Under the pieces are notes generated by a model. The model was not told the origin of the DNA, searched no databases, and saw only the letters and a list, made by a program, of their open reading frames with translations. The position numbers and the translations under genes were made by a program. A stretch of DNA of 49,790 bases from Phoronis australis (taxonomy: Eukaryota; Phoronida; Phoronidae), in assembly GCA_002633005.1 (NCBI GenBank), contig NMRA01000893.1, forward strand, positions 50,253 to 100,042, given 5' to 3'. This document shows positions 32,501 to 44,500 of this stretch, piece after piece; the stretch's first letter is position 1, and each line of letters starts with the position of its first letter.

Positions 32501-35500
32501 TAAAGTGACACGCTGCAACAAGACAAGTTGCAATCTCAAGCGATAACAACTTGCCAGTTCATTCCAAGTTCAGGAACAATACATGTACCTGTGAAACAAC
32601 TGGAGGCCAGTAATATTTACAACAAATGTAAGCTCTGGCCTGTTACATACTGTAACACTCTTCCGGCATGGTCTTAAGAAACGTGATTTGTCTGCTCTGA
32701 TAAACTACAATGACAGAATTTTCGATTTTTTGACTGAAAGCGCTTTTCGTTGTGAAAATCAATCTGGTGGAAAGCGGGAAACAAACACGGTTGCTTTTTC
32801 TTGAAGGTTAACCTGGTGAAACTACCGGGAAGTGAAACGAGGCCTGTTGATCTCATTCTCTCGTCATCGCGTCAGCCAATCGAGTGGGTGATCACATGTG
32901 CAAGCAGCTCAATTATACTTGGAAATGTGACGCTGGTGAGTACATGTATGGTTCAGCACTCCACTAAGTAGTCCTTCGGTAGTAGCTTTTACGAATGCTT
33001 CAGGCTGAATGAAAGTTCTTCGTTTTACATTAAAATACTATAATATTTGGAAACATAGTAAGTTTTCTTTGTGACGTTATTTCGCCACCACTTGGTATTC
33101 CACACGAAATAGGCCACCACTCATTCTTGGCCGTCGGCCGCCGCGCCTAACAGAATCGCCGTACATGCATGTACATGTAGACCACCGGTATCCTATTTTT
33201 CCTTGCCTAAATTTATTTTCAATGTTTTGGCAAGTTGTCAGGATATTATTACTGCACATATATAGGAATTTTAATTATTTTTTTCTGATATTGCATGTTC
33301 GTTGTTATGTTTATACTGTTTACCAGGATTAACTTACTCCATGTAGAACACGCTTACTCCAGTCGAATAGACGGCCTTGTTATTCAATCTGAATCTCACT
33401 TCCCACTTTGCGGCAAATCTAAAATAGATATGACTCGGCTCAAGTTCGTGACATGTGAGAATGTTTATGATTTTTCCCTTAGGGATTTCGTTTGGATAAA
33501 CTCGTTGGTACTGATGGCTTTCTTACAACATGTTCTAAGCGCGTAATAAGGGTTAAAACGTACCTACTACATGTAGGTCTTTAAGACTATGCTTGGCACA
33601 TAAAATGACGCGCCGTGACAAGCCAGCTCGTAGGGCCTGGTCCGTGCTGTGTTGACCGGTCAGTTATTTCCAAGGTCAGTGAATTAATCTCCAATTTGAT
33701 TGAAGATCTACATGTATTTGAAAACCAATTTTTTAACGGTAAGTGCATGGTCTAAAAACAAAGTTTTTCAAGAAAAATTAGATAAATTCCGACTGTTCAC
33801 CCGTCTGTAATTACAGTTGTCACGAAATTCCCGAACTAGACACACTGTTGGCAGTAACTGTCAGAGGACGCCATCGCCAACTTCTGCATTGCTTGACTGG
33901 TCGGTTACCTATGATGGACGCCATAGTCTTGACAGAGCAACAGCTATTAACGGCTTCATCACATCTTTCACCGGGCAAAGAGAGGCGGAGGCATGGACAC
34001 TCTCTGTTGGAGTAGTCGAAGACGGCTGCCGAGAACGCACTGCAAGAAAAGAGGCTGCCCTGAATGCCGAGGAAGGTTGTTTTTTACTCCACGTAAAACT
34101 TTTTATTGCTTTTATCCAGTTGCCCATGTAATTTATCGTCTTGGAAATTTAGAATATTGCATTCAAGCAACAAAGTGTATTGCAACGCACTATGCAAACC
34201 TTGAGCAATGAACAGTGTTCGTTTTTGTTTTTGTTGGCAGTCAGAAGTCTGATGTTTCCACTCCGTTTGTCTTGCGTTGATGGAGAACTTAATTACGTTG
34301 TATTTTTCTGTTGGTATCAACAGATTCTGAGAATTGACGTCAATTCACCTGAGGCATTCCATCCCAAATACAGTAGGTCTTTACTGGTTATACAATGTAC
34401 TCCGTCTTCTTGCCACTTCGTAAGTACATGCAACTCTGGAGATGGTTTGCCAGCATTGACGAAAGCGATTACTCATAACGCTCAGGAACAAGTGCCTTAT
34501 GCATTCTCGTTTTGGAGTAACTTACCTGAGCTTTAGTATCGCCGAAACAATTACGAACGCAATGGCCATACATACTTAGCCTGCGATCTGTCGTAAAATT
34601 GCCCACTCCCACAGTAAATCACGTTCTTGCATGCAATATTGTCCTAGGTATACATTACTGAGCCCATATTTAACTCAAATAATTCTCCAGTGTTCCCTCT
34701 TTCCCAGTTGAGGAATGCATTACCTCCACGAGCTGTTGGGTGGAGTTCAACTTCAGGTACAGTCGAGTCTGGACGGACTGCCATGGGAGACGATTCGTGC
34801 ATTACAGAGGGGCGACAATTGGAAAATACATAGGAGTGGTTCTGTGTACGGAAAGCAGGTACATAACCATGTAGTTCTCTTTTTTCAAACCCCTATGTGT
34901 GTATTTAAACTTGGCCAACCCCGCCTTGTGCCTAGGGTAAATTTGATTTAGACCACCTGCCGTTCTAAATTCACTCTCGAATTTATTGATACCCAAACTG
35001 GAACTGCTTATTCCTGTCAAACCCAGAAATCACCCCTCACCCGAGGATGGAACATATTGGTTCGAGTAGAACTGTAAGTGACATGGATCATTTCTTTTTT
35101 GACAAAATGCGTGGTTTATAGCTGCTAAATCTCACATTTCGTAGCCATTTGCGAACCATGCGAACAACTTAAATTGGCTAAGAGTGAAACACTCTGGACG
35201 TGTAATTGCTCTGAAAAAAATACCAAGACATAATTAGCACCGTCAATTTTTATGAACAGTTCCACCATCACTCCTTCATCGCGACGACTTTCTGTGCACA
35301 TGCGGGGCCACAACGGGCATGGCACAAGCGGCAGAGTATTCTGTACAGTTCTCTGCCATCAGCAAAAGGCTAGTAGGGCGTACCGAAAGTATAGGCAGTC
35401 AGGTTTAAATCCCAGCAAATCGAAACCCGTGATTCGGATTTTTACTTGTCTTGTACACTAATTAAAATTATAAGCAACAATAAAAATGTGATTTTCTGTC

Positions 35501-38500
35501 TAGAGTACGCGTCCAATAAGCAATTACTATTACAAGGTTGGACAATTTAGAGTCTTGGAGCACCTTTCATTCTGATAAGCCATGGTAAATGCTCACGATT
35601 GCTTACGGTGCAAGTGTAATTATGACCTTTACTATGAAAATGAATTACAGCCCCCATATGTCTTCTTTCCTATAGTAGGTGCAAGAAATTGCACTTTTAG
35701 AAACAAGGTTGTTGACTAATTTTCTGGAAAACAAATTTTTTTCTTAGAAACCTGAGTACCAGAACACCTAGGCTGGGATTTTATCTAAATATTTGAGGAT
35801 CAAGTACAAGTTAGAACTATTTATAGTAAAGTTAGGGAAAATTCAGAGAGAAGTCGATGGTTAAGAACACGACATCGGAGGAAGGTGATACTTCAAATGC
35901 GATTCTATGGGACGGAATGTATAGCTGCTGAGGATGCGCATTTTTTTCATTTCTACATGATTGATCAAATGAAGTGACATTCGTTCTTATTTTCATTGGT
36001 CAAGAGAGAATTTGGCGGGTTGATCACATTCATGAAAACGCTATTCTTCAGTGCACTGAGAAATGACACAAAAAGAATTCATTTCCATAAATATTTGTGA
36101 ACATCCAAATGGTCTACAGGCGCTGCACCACAGGGGAGCTGAGGGGCTTTAGCCCCCTCACTTTTTTCAGTGCTGCGCCACCCATGTAACGCCATTATAA
36201 AAACTACTGTCGCATTCATTTTGCCATCACCACCACTTCTACGGTCGTCGTTCAAATTACCAACGCCACCTTTAAAACATCAGGATATCACTACCGTCAA
36301 CTACATTAATTCCATTTCCATGATGGTGTTGTTTTACATTTAGATACAAGCTCTTTATGAGCGATGACCTTCACGGCCTGTTTCTGGATATCGCAGACGG
36401 ATCTGGACACGGTGAAGATCACTGTGATTTTGTTGGAGGCGACGTGAGCACAGCCAATCTTCCAAATCACTTCTGGGACTGTCCAAGCACAACTGGTGAG
36501 CTGGTATTTTAAGAAAAAAAAATATATACATGTATGCTCCCGTTGGACACTACTGCTACGCAATGAAACCGACATAAAGTGACAGGGTCGACACTCGGCA
36601 GTACACGTGATTGTATGATGCAGTGTTGGGGATTTCAGTTTATGTCTATGTTTCTGAAATATGCTAATGATTAGGTTTTGATTTATCTGTGATATGGAAT
36701 TCAAAACAATTTTACCAAAGAAATCAGTAAATTGTTGTCAGCGGTTGCAAAATTCGAATAATGAAATAAGACAGGTTAGTACTTGTCAAAATAAAGCATA
36801 AAGACGTAGGTATTCATGGGCGGTGCAGCACTGAAAAAATGGGGGGTGGGGTGGTGGGCTATACACCTTCAGCCCCGTATGGTGCGCTCCACTTATGAAT
36901 TATTTCGCTTAAAATGTTTAGTTTACCGCTCATTGGACATTGGTATTTTTGATTCGCTGAAATAGTGTTCATTATAGCTTTATTTTGCTAAATATTGTAC
37001 CGGTAATTGTTGCAAGAGTCAAAGTACTCTAGTTCCACACGCGCGCGCTCAGCCTTTAATATGGGGACTCGAATTTCTGGCGACGTGGACCTTTTGGTAA
37101 CAAAAAAGCGGGCGGACTAAAAAAAGGAAAAAACGGGCGGACTAAAAAAGGAAAAAAAACGGGGATCCACTGTGAATTGCGCGTTTGTGATTGTTTTGTG
37201 GACTTTTGTCTCGTTTCCTCGGATTTTTTGTTTCTCAGACGTGGACCTTTTTGCCCACTTCGCTTCCTGGGCGCACGCATGTTCCATGACGGTATGCAAA
37301 GAAGACTGAGTAACTTGGAACTGAAAAGCAACAGATTTTGAATAAAACGTCAATTGTCTTTCCTGGCCATACGAATTGGTGGAATAAAATACCAATGACT
37401 GAACCATTTTATCCATTTCACTTCGAGTGACCAGGGCACTACATGTATATAGTGTAATTTCAAAAATAATCTGAACAGCCTCGAAATTCTACAAAGTTTC
37501 GACTTTCAAAACCGTGACTAAATATCCTCTTCTTAAACGTCTAGAACTTGTTTCAGTTCCAGCAAATTCTCGATAGAACCCCGAGAAGTGTGGCCTCACG
37601 CATTTTGTGGAAATCGCGACTACTTGCAACCCAACTCTTTTACAAACAAAGGATTCCCGGCTAAACGCCATCACGTCACATTGAAATTTGACTTGAGAAG
37701 AATATGCCAAGAAGCTCATACTTGTACAAGTTGGTCTGACAGAATTCTTTCGAGTCTGTCCAGTGTATTTTGAAAATTAATGTACGTGTACACGATTGGT
37801 CTTTCGTGCAGGATATTTCCGCTACAACAGCCAGCAGTCCATGCAAGTGGGAAACGTCGGCGCCAAACCCTCCTGGACCGGCAAGTACTTCGTAAGATGG
37901 TACGAGTGTGGTGTGAACATACCTGGGAACAAGACTGTTGTAAAATGTAAGTCCTGGAGGTATCTCAGACCGGGAGATAGAAATTCCAATAGTGACGTGC
38001 TGGTCAAGCTGGCTAACAGGGGGAATAAGCCACTTATGGTGTAAATGACCTACAGTTGGAGATATGACGTATAATTAATCACAATTACCGTTTTGTCAAC
38101 TTCCGGTAAGAATGGTTTTAAAATTCACCCGTTTCGGATTTATGGAAGCTGTAAAGGCTAATAAATGCCGACTTGTACATGTGTACATTGCCAAGCATTA
38201 CATTTGGAGGCACTCTGGTATGCGCGTCAGTTTTGTATTAGAAACATGTCTTTGGAAGTGTTTCAATTAATGGCTACATGTACACTGTACCTCTGGCATT
38301 AAGGTTGTAGGTCAGTCATCAACAGGCTGCACTTCGTTACTCCATAGAATTTTGGTGGACCTCTTCCAAATCGCTTAGTGGTGACGAAACGTTTATGCCT
38401 ATAAATATCACACTTTACTCCTAGTATCAAGAAGGTATCGTGGGATCGCGGTCCGCCGATGGACATTCGCGAGAATCTTGCGGTGAGAAATTTTTGGCTC

Positions 38501-41500
38501 ATGGTAGGGACTTTCCTATAAGATAACATTTAATGTTTGCGTTGACGAGAAATCACATTTACTTTCTAGTGTCGCCGGTTTCATCGGTTTACAACACATG
38601 TAGGAACTTTTTGAGCTTATTGGCGACGCACACAAATTTCACTCCAGTGACAGTGTAGGTTTGCGTGATCTCGCCAATCTATTGAATCCACTTCTGAAGT
38701 TTACATATATTACTTCGAACCGCGTTCCGTATAATAAATTTCTTGTCAGATAATTAGCGAGCTAACCCAATAGTCTTAATTGGCGAGATATGTTCGTCTA
38801 CGCATGCGTCCACGTTATCTTTGTAGACTTGACATCGTCGTCAGCAGGCGGAGTAACTGCTCAAGCCACTTCGACACCAACAATTGAAGATGCACAAGGT
38901 AACACACATTGCATTCCATTAACTGCAAGATTCTTGGGGATGGCAAAAAGTAAAAAGGTTGACTGTGATTGAATTGTAAAACTGACCATCCCGAAAAAAT
39001 GAACCAAGGACGTGATACTTTATAATACACTGGTACACGGTCTGATCATTAAATTAGTTTAATAGTTACCTCCCATCAGTTTATAGAGATTTTTGGCAAC
39101 GTGTTGGGCGAATTCAACCGATGCTATGTTCGGAATGAGGTTAACGTCATAAGGGGGAAAAGGGACTTGGCTTAACATGGATGATTCGAATATCGAAAGG
39201 CAAATCAGCTACGTTATCGGGAAAGAGCATAAAGTTACGAACTGAAGGGTACAGCAAGACAGCGAAACAACTCTCATGGGGAAAACTAGTGCAAAAAGAT
39301 TAGAAATCGTTGTTTAAATCCAACACTTGTCAATCGTTGTTTCTATTTTTTGAAATAAATGGCGCCATCCTGGTACTACTGTTACATCCACGTAGCAGCT
39401 GGATCAGACATGAAGTTTAAATCTCAAATGTGTTACTAATGTCGGCAACAAGTCACGTGGCTGTGTGGTCGTAGTCTGGCTTAAATGATTTCGATAATCT
39501 CTCCATTGAATCACTTGCAATACAGATGAAACAATTATTAATCATGTCTTATTGGATTTACTACGAAACAAATTTCCCTACTTTTCGAATTTGTCTGATT
39601 CGTTCTATTGGGTTTACTGGCTGGTTTCCACGATCTCGCCGCCCTCTGCCGGTGTAACAACTTTAAGCCCTAGACCAGGAGTAAGTTTTCTTACAATATC
39701 TTGATCAACGTTCCGTAGAGTAAGTTTCTTGCAAGGTAAGTGAGGCCACGCAAGTCTCTGCGTAACTTCATCTACGGAACGACCATGTTCTCATTGTAGA
39801 CGTGACATCCCCTTCAGCAGGCGGAGTAACAACTCAAGCCACTTCCACAACACTCAATGAAGATGAAGAAGGTAACGCCCATTAGGCTAACTACAAGCCA
39901 TGTAAAGATACAACTGCGGCAAAACTGATCATCGGCGAAAACTAAAACTAGAAATGTGTTGCTTTATGGCTTAAACGTACATGTACATGCTTAACAATTT
40001 CATCCCTCACTTAGAAATTTTTCGTCCTTTAGACAACGTTTTGGTCAAATTTGATCGATGAGCAGATATATGTTCGGACTGAAGCTGATTTCATCAGTTA
40101 GAAAGAAGAGACGTGGTTTTAGAATAAAAGATTCGAGCATGCATACATGTAGTCGAATCAACTAATTTGTAGTGGTGACGGTAAACTTCAGGACGGATGG
40201 AAAACATCTAGAGAACAAAACAAATCACATCGCCTCACAAGCGGTATTAAATTGCATAGTAACTCTTTAGACAATTTGATTCAGATGATATACTTGTCAG
40301 ATGTATCGTTGTTTGCGATTAAACCGACGAACGAATGGTGCCATCTTGGGACTTCTCTGACACCCACGTGACGGCTTGGTTGGATGTTAATTTCAAAATA
40401 AATTTTGTTAAGAGATGATAAGTGGTGTTGACCCTCACCTAAAATTCCTGGAGATGAACAAAATACTGTTGTGCTCATGGCAGCATTTAACGTTAAGACC
40501 TCTCATTATGTCCCGACTCATAAGAACATTATGATTTACTGTGTATATGCACTGTTAACGAGTGACATTACTGACATCATTTTGGTGCACTGACTTCTGT
40601 CGGTGGTGCACGGTTACTACCACGTGATCTGTTTATTTCCAATCAAGAATGCATGGCGTCACCAGACTGTTGGGTGGAGTTCAACTTCACTTACAGTCGG
40701 ACATGGACGGGCTGTCATGGGCGGCAATACATACGAAGAACAGGAGCGACAGTGGGGAGCTACATCGGTGTGGTTCTTTGCACCGCCAGAAGGTAGCGTG
40801 AGTTATCAGTGTAGATGTGGAAAACAACCATGCTATAGGCCTACATAATTTTGTCTCAGTGGCAGAGCTGCTTACCATGCGCAGTCCGCATATTAATGAC
40901 ACAAGAATTGCTTAGCACTGGACATGTAATTTGTAATCGTCCCAGTCTTGAAGTCTGTTGTTTTTGCGTGAAATCGGACACAAGGTGGCGGTGGCGGCAT
41001 GACGGCCGGTTTTCAAATCTTCTCTATGAAGAGCCATAGCTCCTTCGATGAATCTTGGCTGTAACTTGGCTCGTTAATAAATCGCACAAATACTATTAGG
41101 AGCATGCTACTCTCTTCCTACATTTGACTTTTACTTTTAGGCTCCCTTTTATGAGCTTCTCAGGCATGGCGCCGTATTGACGTTGTAGGCCCGGTCAAAT
41201 AACATTTAAATACCAAAATTCAGTACTGTACAGCAATAATCAGTCATGCCAGATTCTACGTAGCGCTTTATATAAGTTGATACGTTTATTTTTTATTATT
41301 TTTTCAGTTATCCAGGAGTCTGATGAGTGCAATTGTTCTTGATGCACACCAATTACTCCAAACATACAATTTTGTGAAAGGCTTGTTCTAAAATGTCCTC
41401 GTGGTTACCTGAATTGGAAAAGTATCCAAGATCTGAGACATTTTTAACATTGTGGTGTGCGTGCACGTTTGTATCTCAATTTCCGGGTCCAAACCACGCC

Positions 41501-44500
41501 ATAATAATGCCAGGCACGTCATCACCAAAGTTCCGTACAGGCAGCTTTGTTTGCTGCGCTTATGGTTGTTAGGCTATTTACAGTTACGGAACAAACAAAT
41601 GCAGAAACTCTACGGAACAAATTTCGGGATACGTTATTTAAGCGTTTCCCTTCTGGTAGGTGCGATCTAAAAATCGTAGGGGCTAACGGTAAATTGTATT
41701 TTTTCTTGTACAGATATAAGCTGTTTATGGGCGACGACCTCTATAGACTCTTTTTGAACATCGCGGATGGAAGTGGATACGGCCAGGATCATTGTGAATT
41801 GATTGGCGGAAGCGTTAACTCAGAGTGGCAATCTGGGAACTGTTTTGATTCTCCGCACACTATGGGTAAGAACGTATTTACAGTTTAATTTAAAGTGGAG
41901 CTTGCTCGCTAATTCGTTTTCTCTGTCATTGCTTGGTCAAATTAGACTGAAACAGCTTATAACGACGATGTGAATATGAGCTTTGCGTCGAAAATGATCC
42001 GTCGTAAATCACTCAACCTAGCTTATCCACTAAGTATCTTGGCGTGGTGTTGGGTAATTACGTGTACACTGCTTATGTGCTTGGGCCCCCCAGCTCGGGT
42101 ACGTCACAAGTGCAAAGGCCACGTATTTGCAGAATTGTTTGTTTTCTTCAGTAATCACTATAGCAGTCTTTTTCTTCGGAATTATTTCGTTATTTTGGAG
42201 GATTAGATTATCGATTATTACATGTGCCCCAACATTGTAAGTATAACTTCTTATGCGTGCTGGACTGTTAGGGATGTTGATTCTTTAATGGGTATAGCTC
42301 TGTGGCCTGTCATTAGTGTTATCAACAAAATATATGTTGTGCAGTCAGGCATGTGCTCTAGTGTTTGTAACTCTGTTTTCGTAATAAATTATCATGCAGC
42401 ATGCACGGCTTGTTTACGTGAAACCTGTCAGTCAACTCAAAATTCCCGCCAAGTTTTCTCATATTGCAACCCACACACTCTGCGAGTAAGTCAGGTGCCC
42501 ATGGTATCACTTTAAACTTCTGAACATTTATTCATTACTGCATGCATGTCGTGCAAGCGTCTGGCTGTTCAGGGAACGGAAGTGTGACAAAATGCAAGAT
42601 GAAATTCTCGTGACGATGGACAACTTGGGAGTTTCGATTCCCCACTCCTGTCGTGGTCACCGTAAACTAAGTTCTGAATGAGTTGGCAGACCGAACGCTG
42701 GATTGAGAAACTTCAGCAACAGTTCATCTAAGCAGGCAAACTCAGTCACGCAAATTCTACCCACAAGTTCTGATACTCCGTCACAAAACTCTCGCAGGAT
42801 ATTTCTGTATAGTATAACCCCTACATTGTCTGTGACCCACTGGGAAGTGGCCTGCTGACCTACTAGATTTAACACCACATACAGTTGATCACGTGATGGG
42901 CATCATTAAAGTTTCACTGTTGCAGTTATGTAGCACCCAAGAAAATGTCAAAATGTTTTAAATTTTGTTAAAAAGACATAAGCGGATCAAGGGGAGCGGG
43001 GCGAAGGAAGTCTGGACCCTCTTTTCGTTTGATTTAAGTGATATCAAATCCAGAATTTTCAAACGCCTGAAATGGTTGACTTGGACCCCCTTCTGTAAAA
43101 AGATTCGATTCGACCCCCTTTTTAAAGGCACGTATCTCGCCTGTGAATGACGTGGTCACATAACCCAATTTTTGTCGGATTGGTCAAACTGAAACATCGA
43201 ATTTTGCGGTCTGTATACCTTTAGAAAATCGATAGACATGTAGACATTTGTCTAAATGTTTATACGTGTAACCCGAAAAGATATATCTTAGTATATAGAA
43301 ATGCATAATAGCTCCGCAGTAGCAACCAAACGCCCAACCACCGAGTCACAACTATTTTCTCCCTGTTTAGATTTTCTGTCAGTGTACTTCCAGAAGATAT
43401 GTTTAATGTCAAAACTGTGTCTCAGAATTTTTTGTTTGGTTTAAAATCAAGAGACATATCATTCTTAGAAAATTGCTGAATACTGAATGACATTCCATTA
43501 AAAGACATCGGTTATGGTAAGAGGTAATCTCAGACAAGGGCCAATACTGAAGGTATGTTTTTTCCCTAATAATGCACCTGTCGAAAACGACATTTTCACC
43601 GAAACACATGATCGCGTGACCACAGGAATCTGGTAGCGTGGTTGGCCTCGACTCCTAGTTTCAGAAAATGTATATATTTATGGTTTTATAGTTGCTTGTT
43701 ACTTTCTACATTTCAAGAAGAAGAGAGTATTCAATTAGGGGTGCACATAACCTTAAGGAATTTTACGATTGCAGGATATTATCGCTCCTTCAGTCAAGAA
43801 AGGATGACTTCCGGTCCAATTGGTGCGATTCCCTCCTGGACCGGCAGGTACTACTGCAAATGGTACGAGTGTGGCGTTGACATACCAGGCAGTCTTAGAG
43901 TTGTCGAATGTAAGTCGTTTTACGATTGCACTCAAGTACTGAGAATAGTAGTTTTGTTTGACGAGGAAGTATACAAAAGGATGTGTTTGTTTCACAAACC
44001 TGATGCGATGGCATTTTTTATCAGTTTTCCTCGTAGTGGACTGGCCTGCATTTGGAATTACTAGGTTTTTCTATACATGTACGTTACATTTGTTTTTAAG
44101 AGCACCGGTTGATGTGTTTTCTTTAAAACCGCAATTTATTTACAAGCTATTTCTTTTCCTTATCATACTTGGACACACAGGTCTCCAGGAAGTCAAAAGG
44201 TGGCGCTTGCTACAAATTTAAATATTCACGGTTTTAATGAGACGTAGCATTTTCAACTGGTGTCAGTGAATTCAAGCATGGAAACGAAATGAATCGTAGA
44301 CAATTTTGCACGTGTACACGTGAGCGGAATATCACTCTGCGTGGCAGTCAATAAATTTACAAAACAGGGAAAACTATATTTGTGTGCCCATGCGTATTCC
44401 TTACACTACACTTCAGCAAAAATATGGTGCTTGCGCGTGGCAAAAAACGCTGCAAACAAAGTGGTGAAAAGAATTCCACTTTTATAATTCCAGCTACGTG

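Larger units (their letters stand above)
38780..40500 (+). repeat. ~0.97-kb local tandem duplication carrying L1/L2
   Basis: The first unit starts near 38780 and the second near 39750. Besides the exons, intron landmarks recur in order: ATG(T/C)TCGGA.TGA, GATTCGA, and ATGG(C/T)GCCATC(C/T)TGG followed by AC..CCACGT. Divergence is much higher in introns than in the 72-nt exons. Confidence 0.6.

Noticed and set aside
32674-32856. Minus-strand ORF opposite exon 3
   Set aside because: Shadow ORF. The plus strand has splice sites and the orphan-domain motif.
33993-34211. Cys/Arg-rich ORF in a second frame of exon 4
   Set aside because: It looks zinc-finger-like, but the other frame fits exons 3 and A1 in phase and carries the conserved domain pattern.
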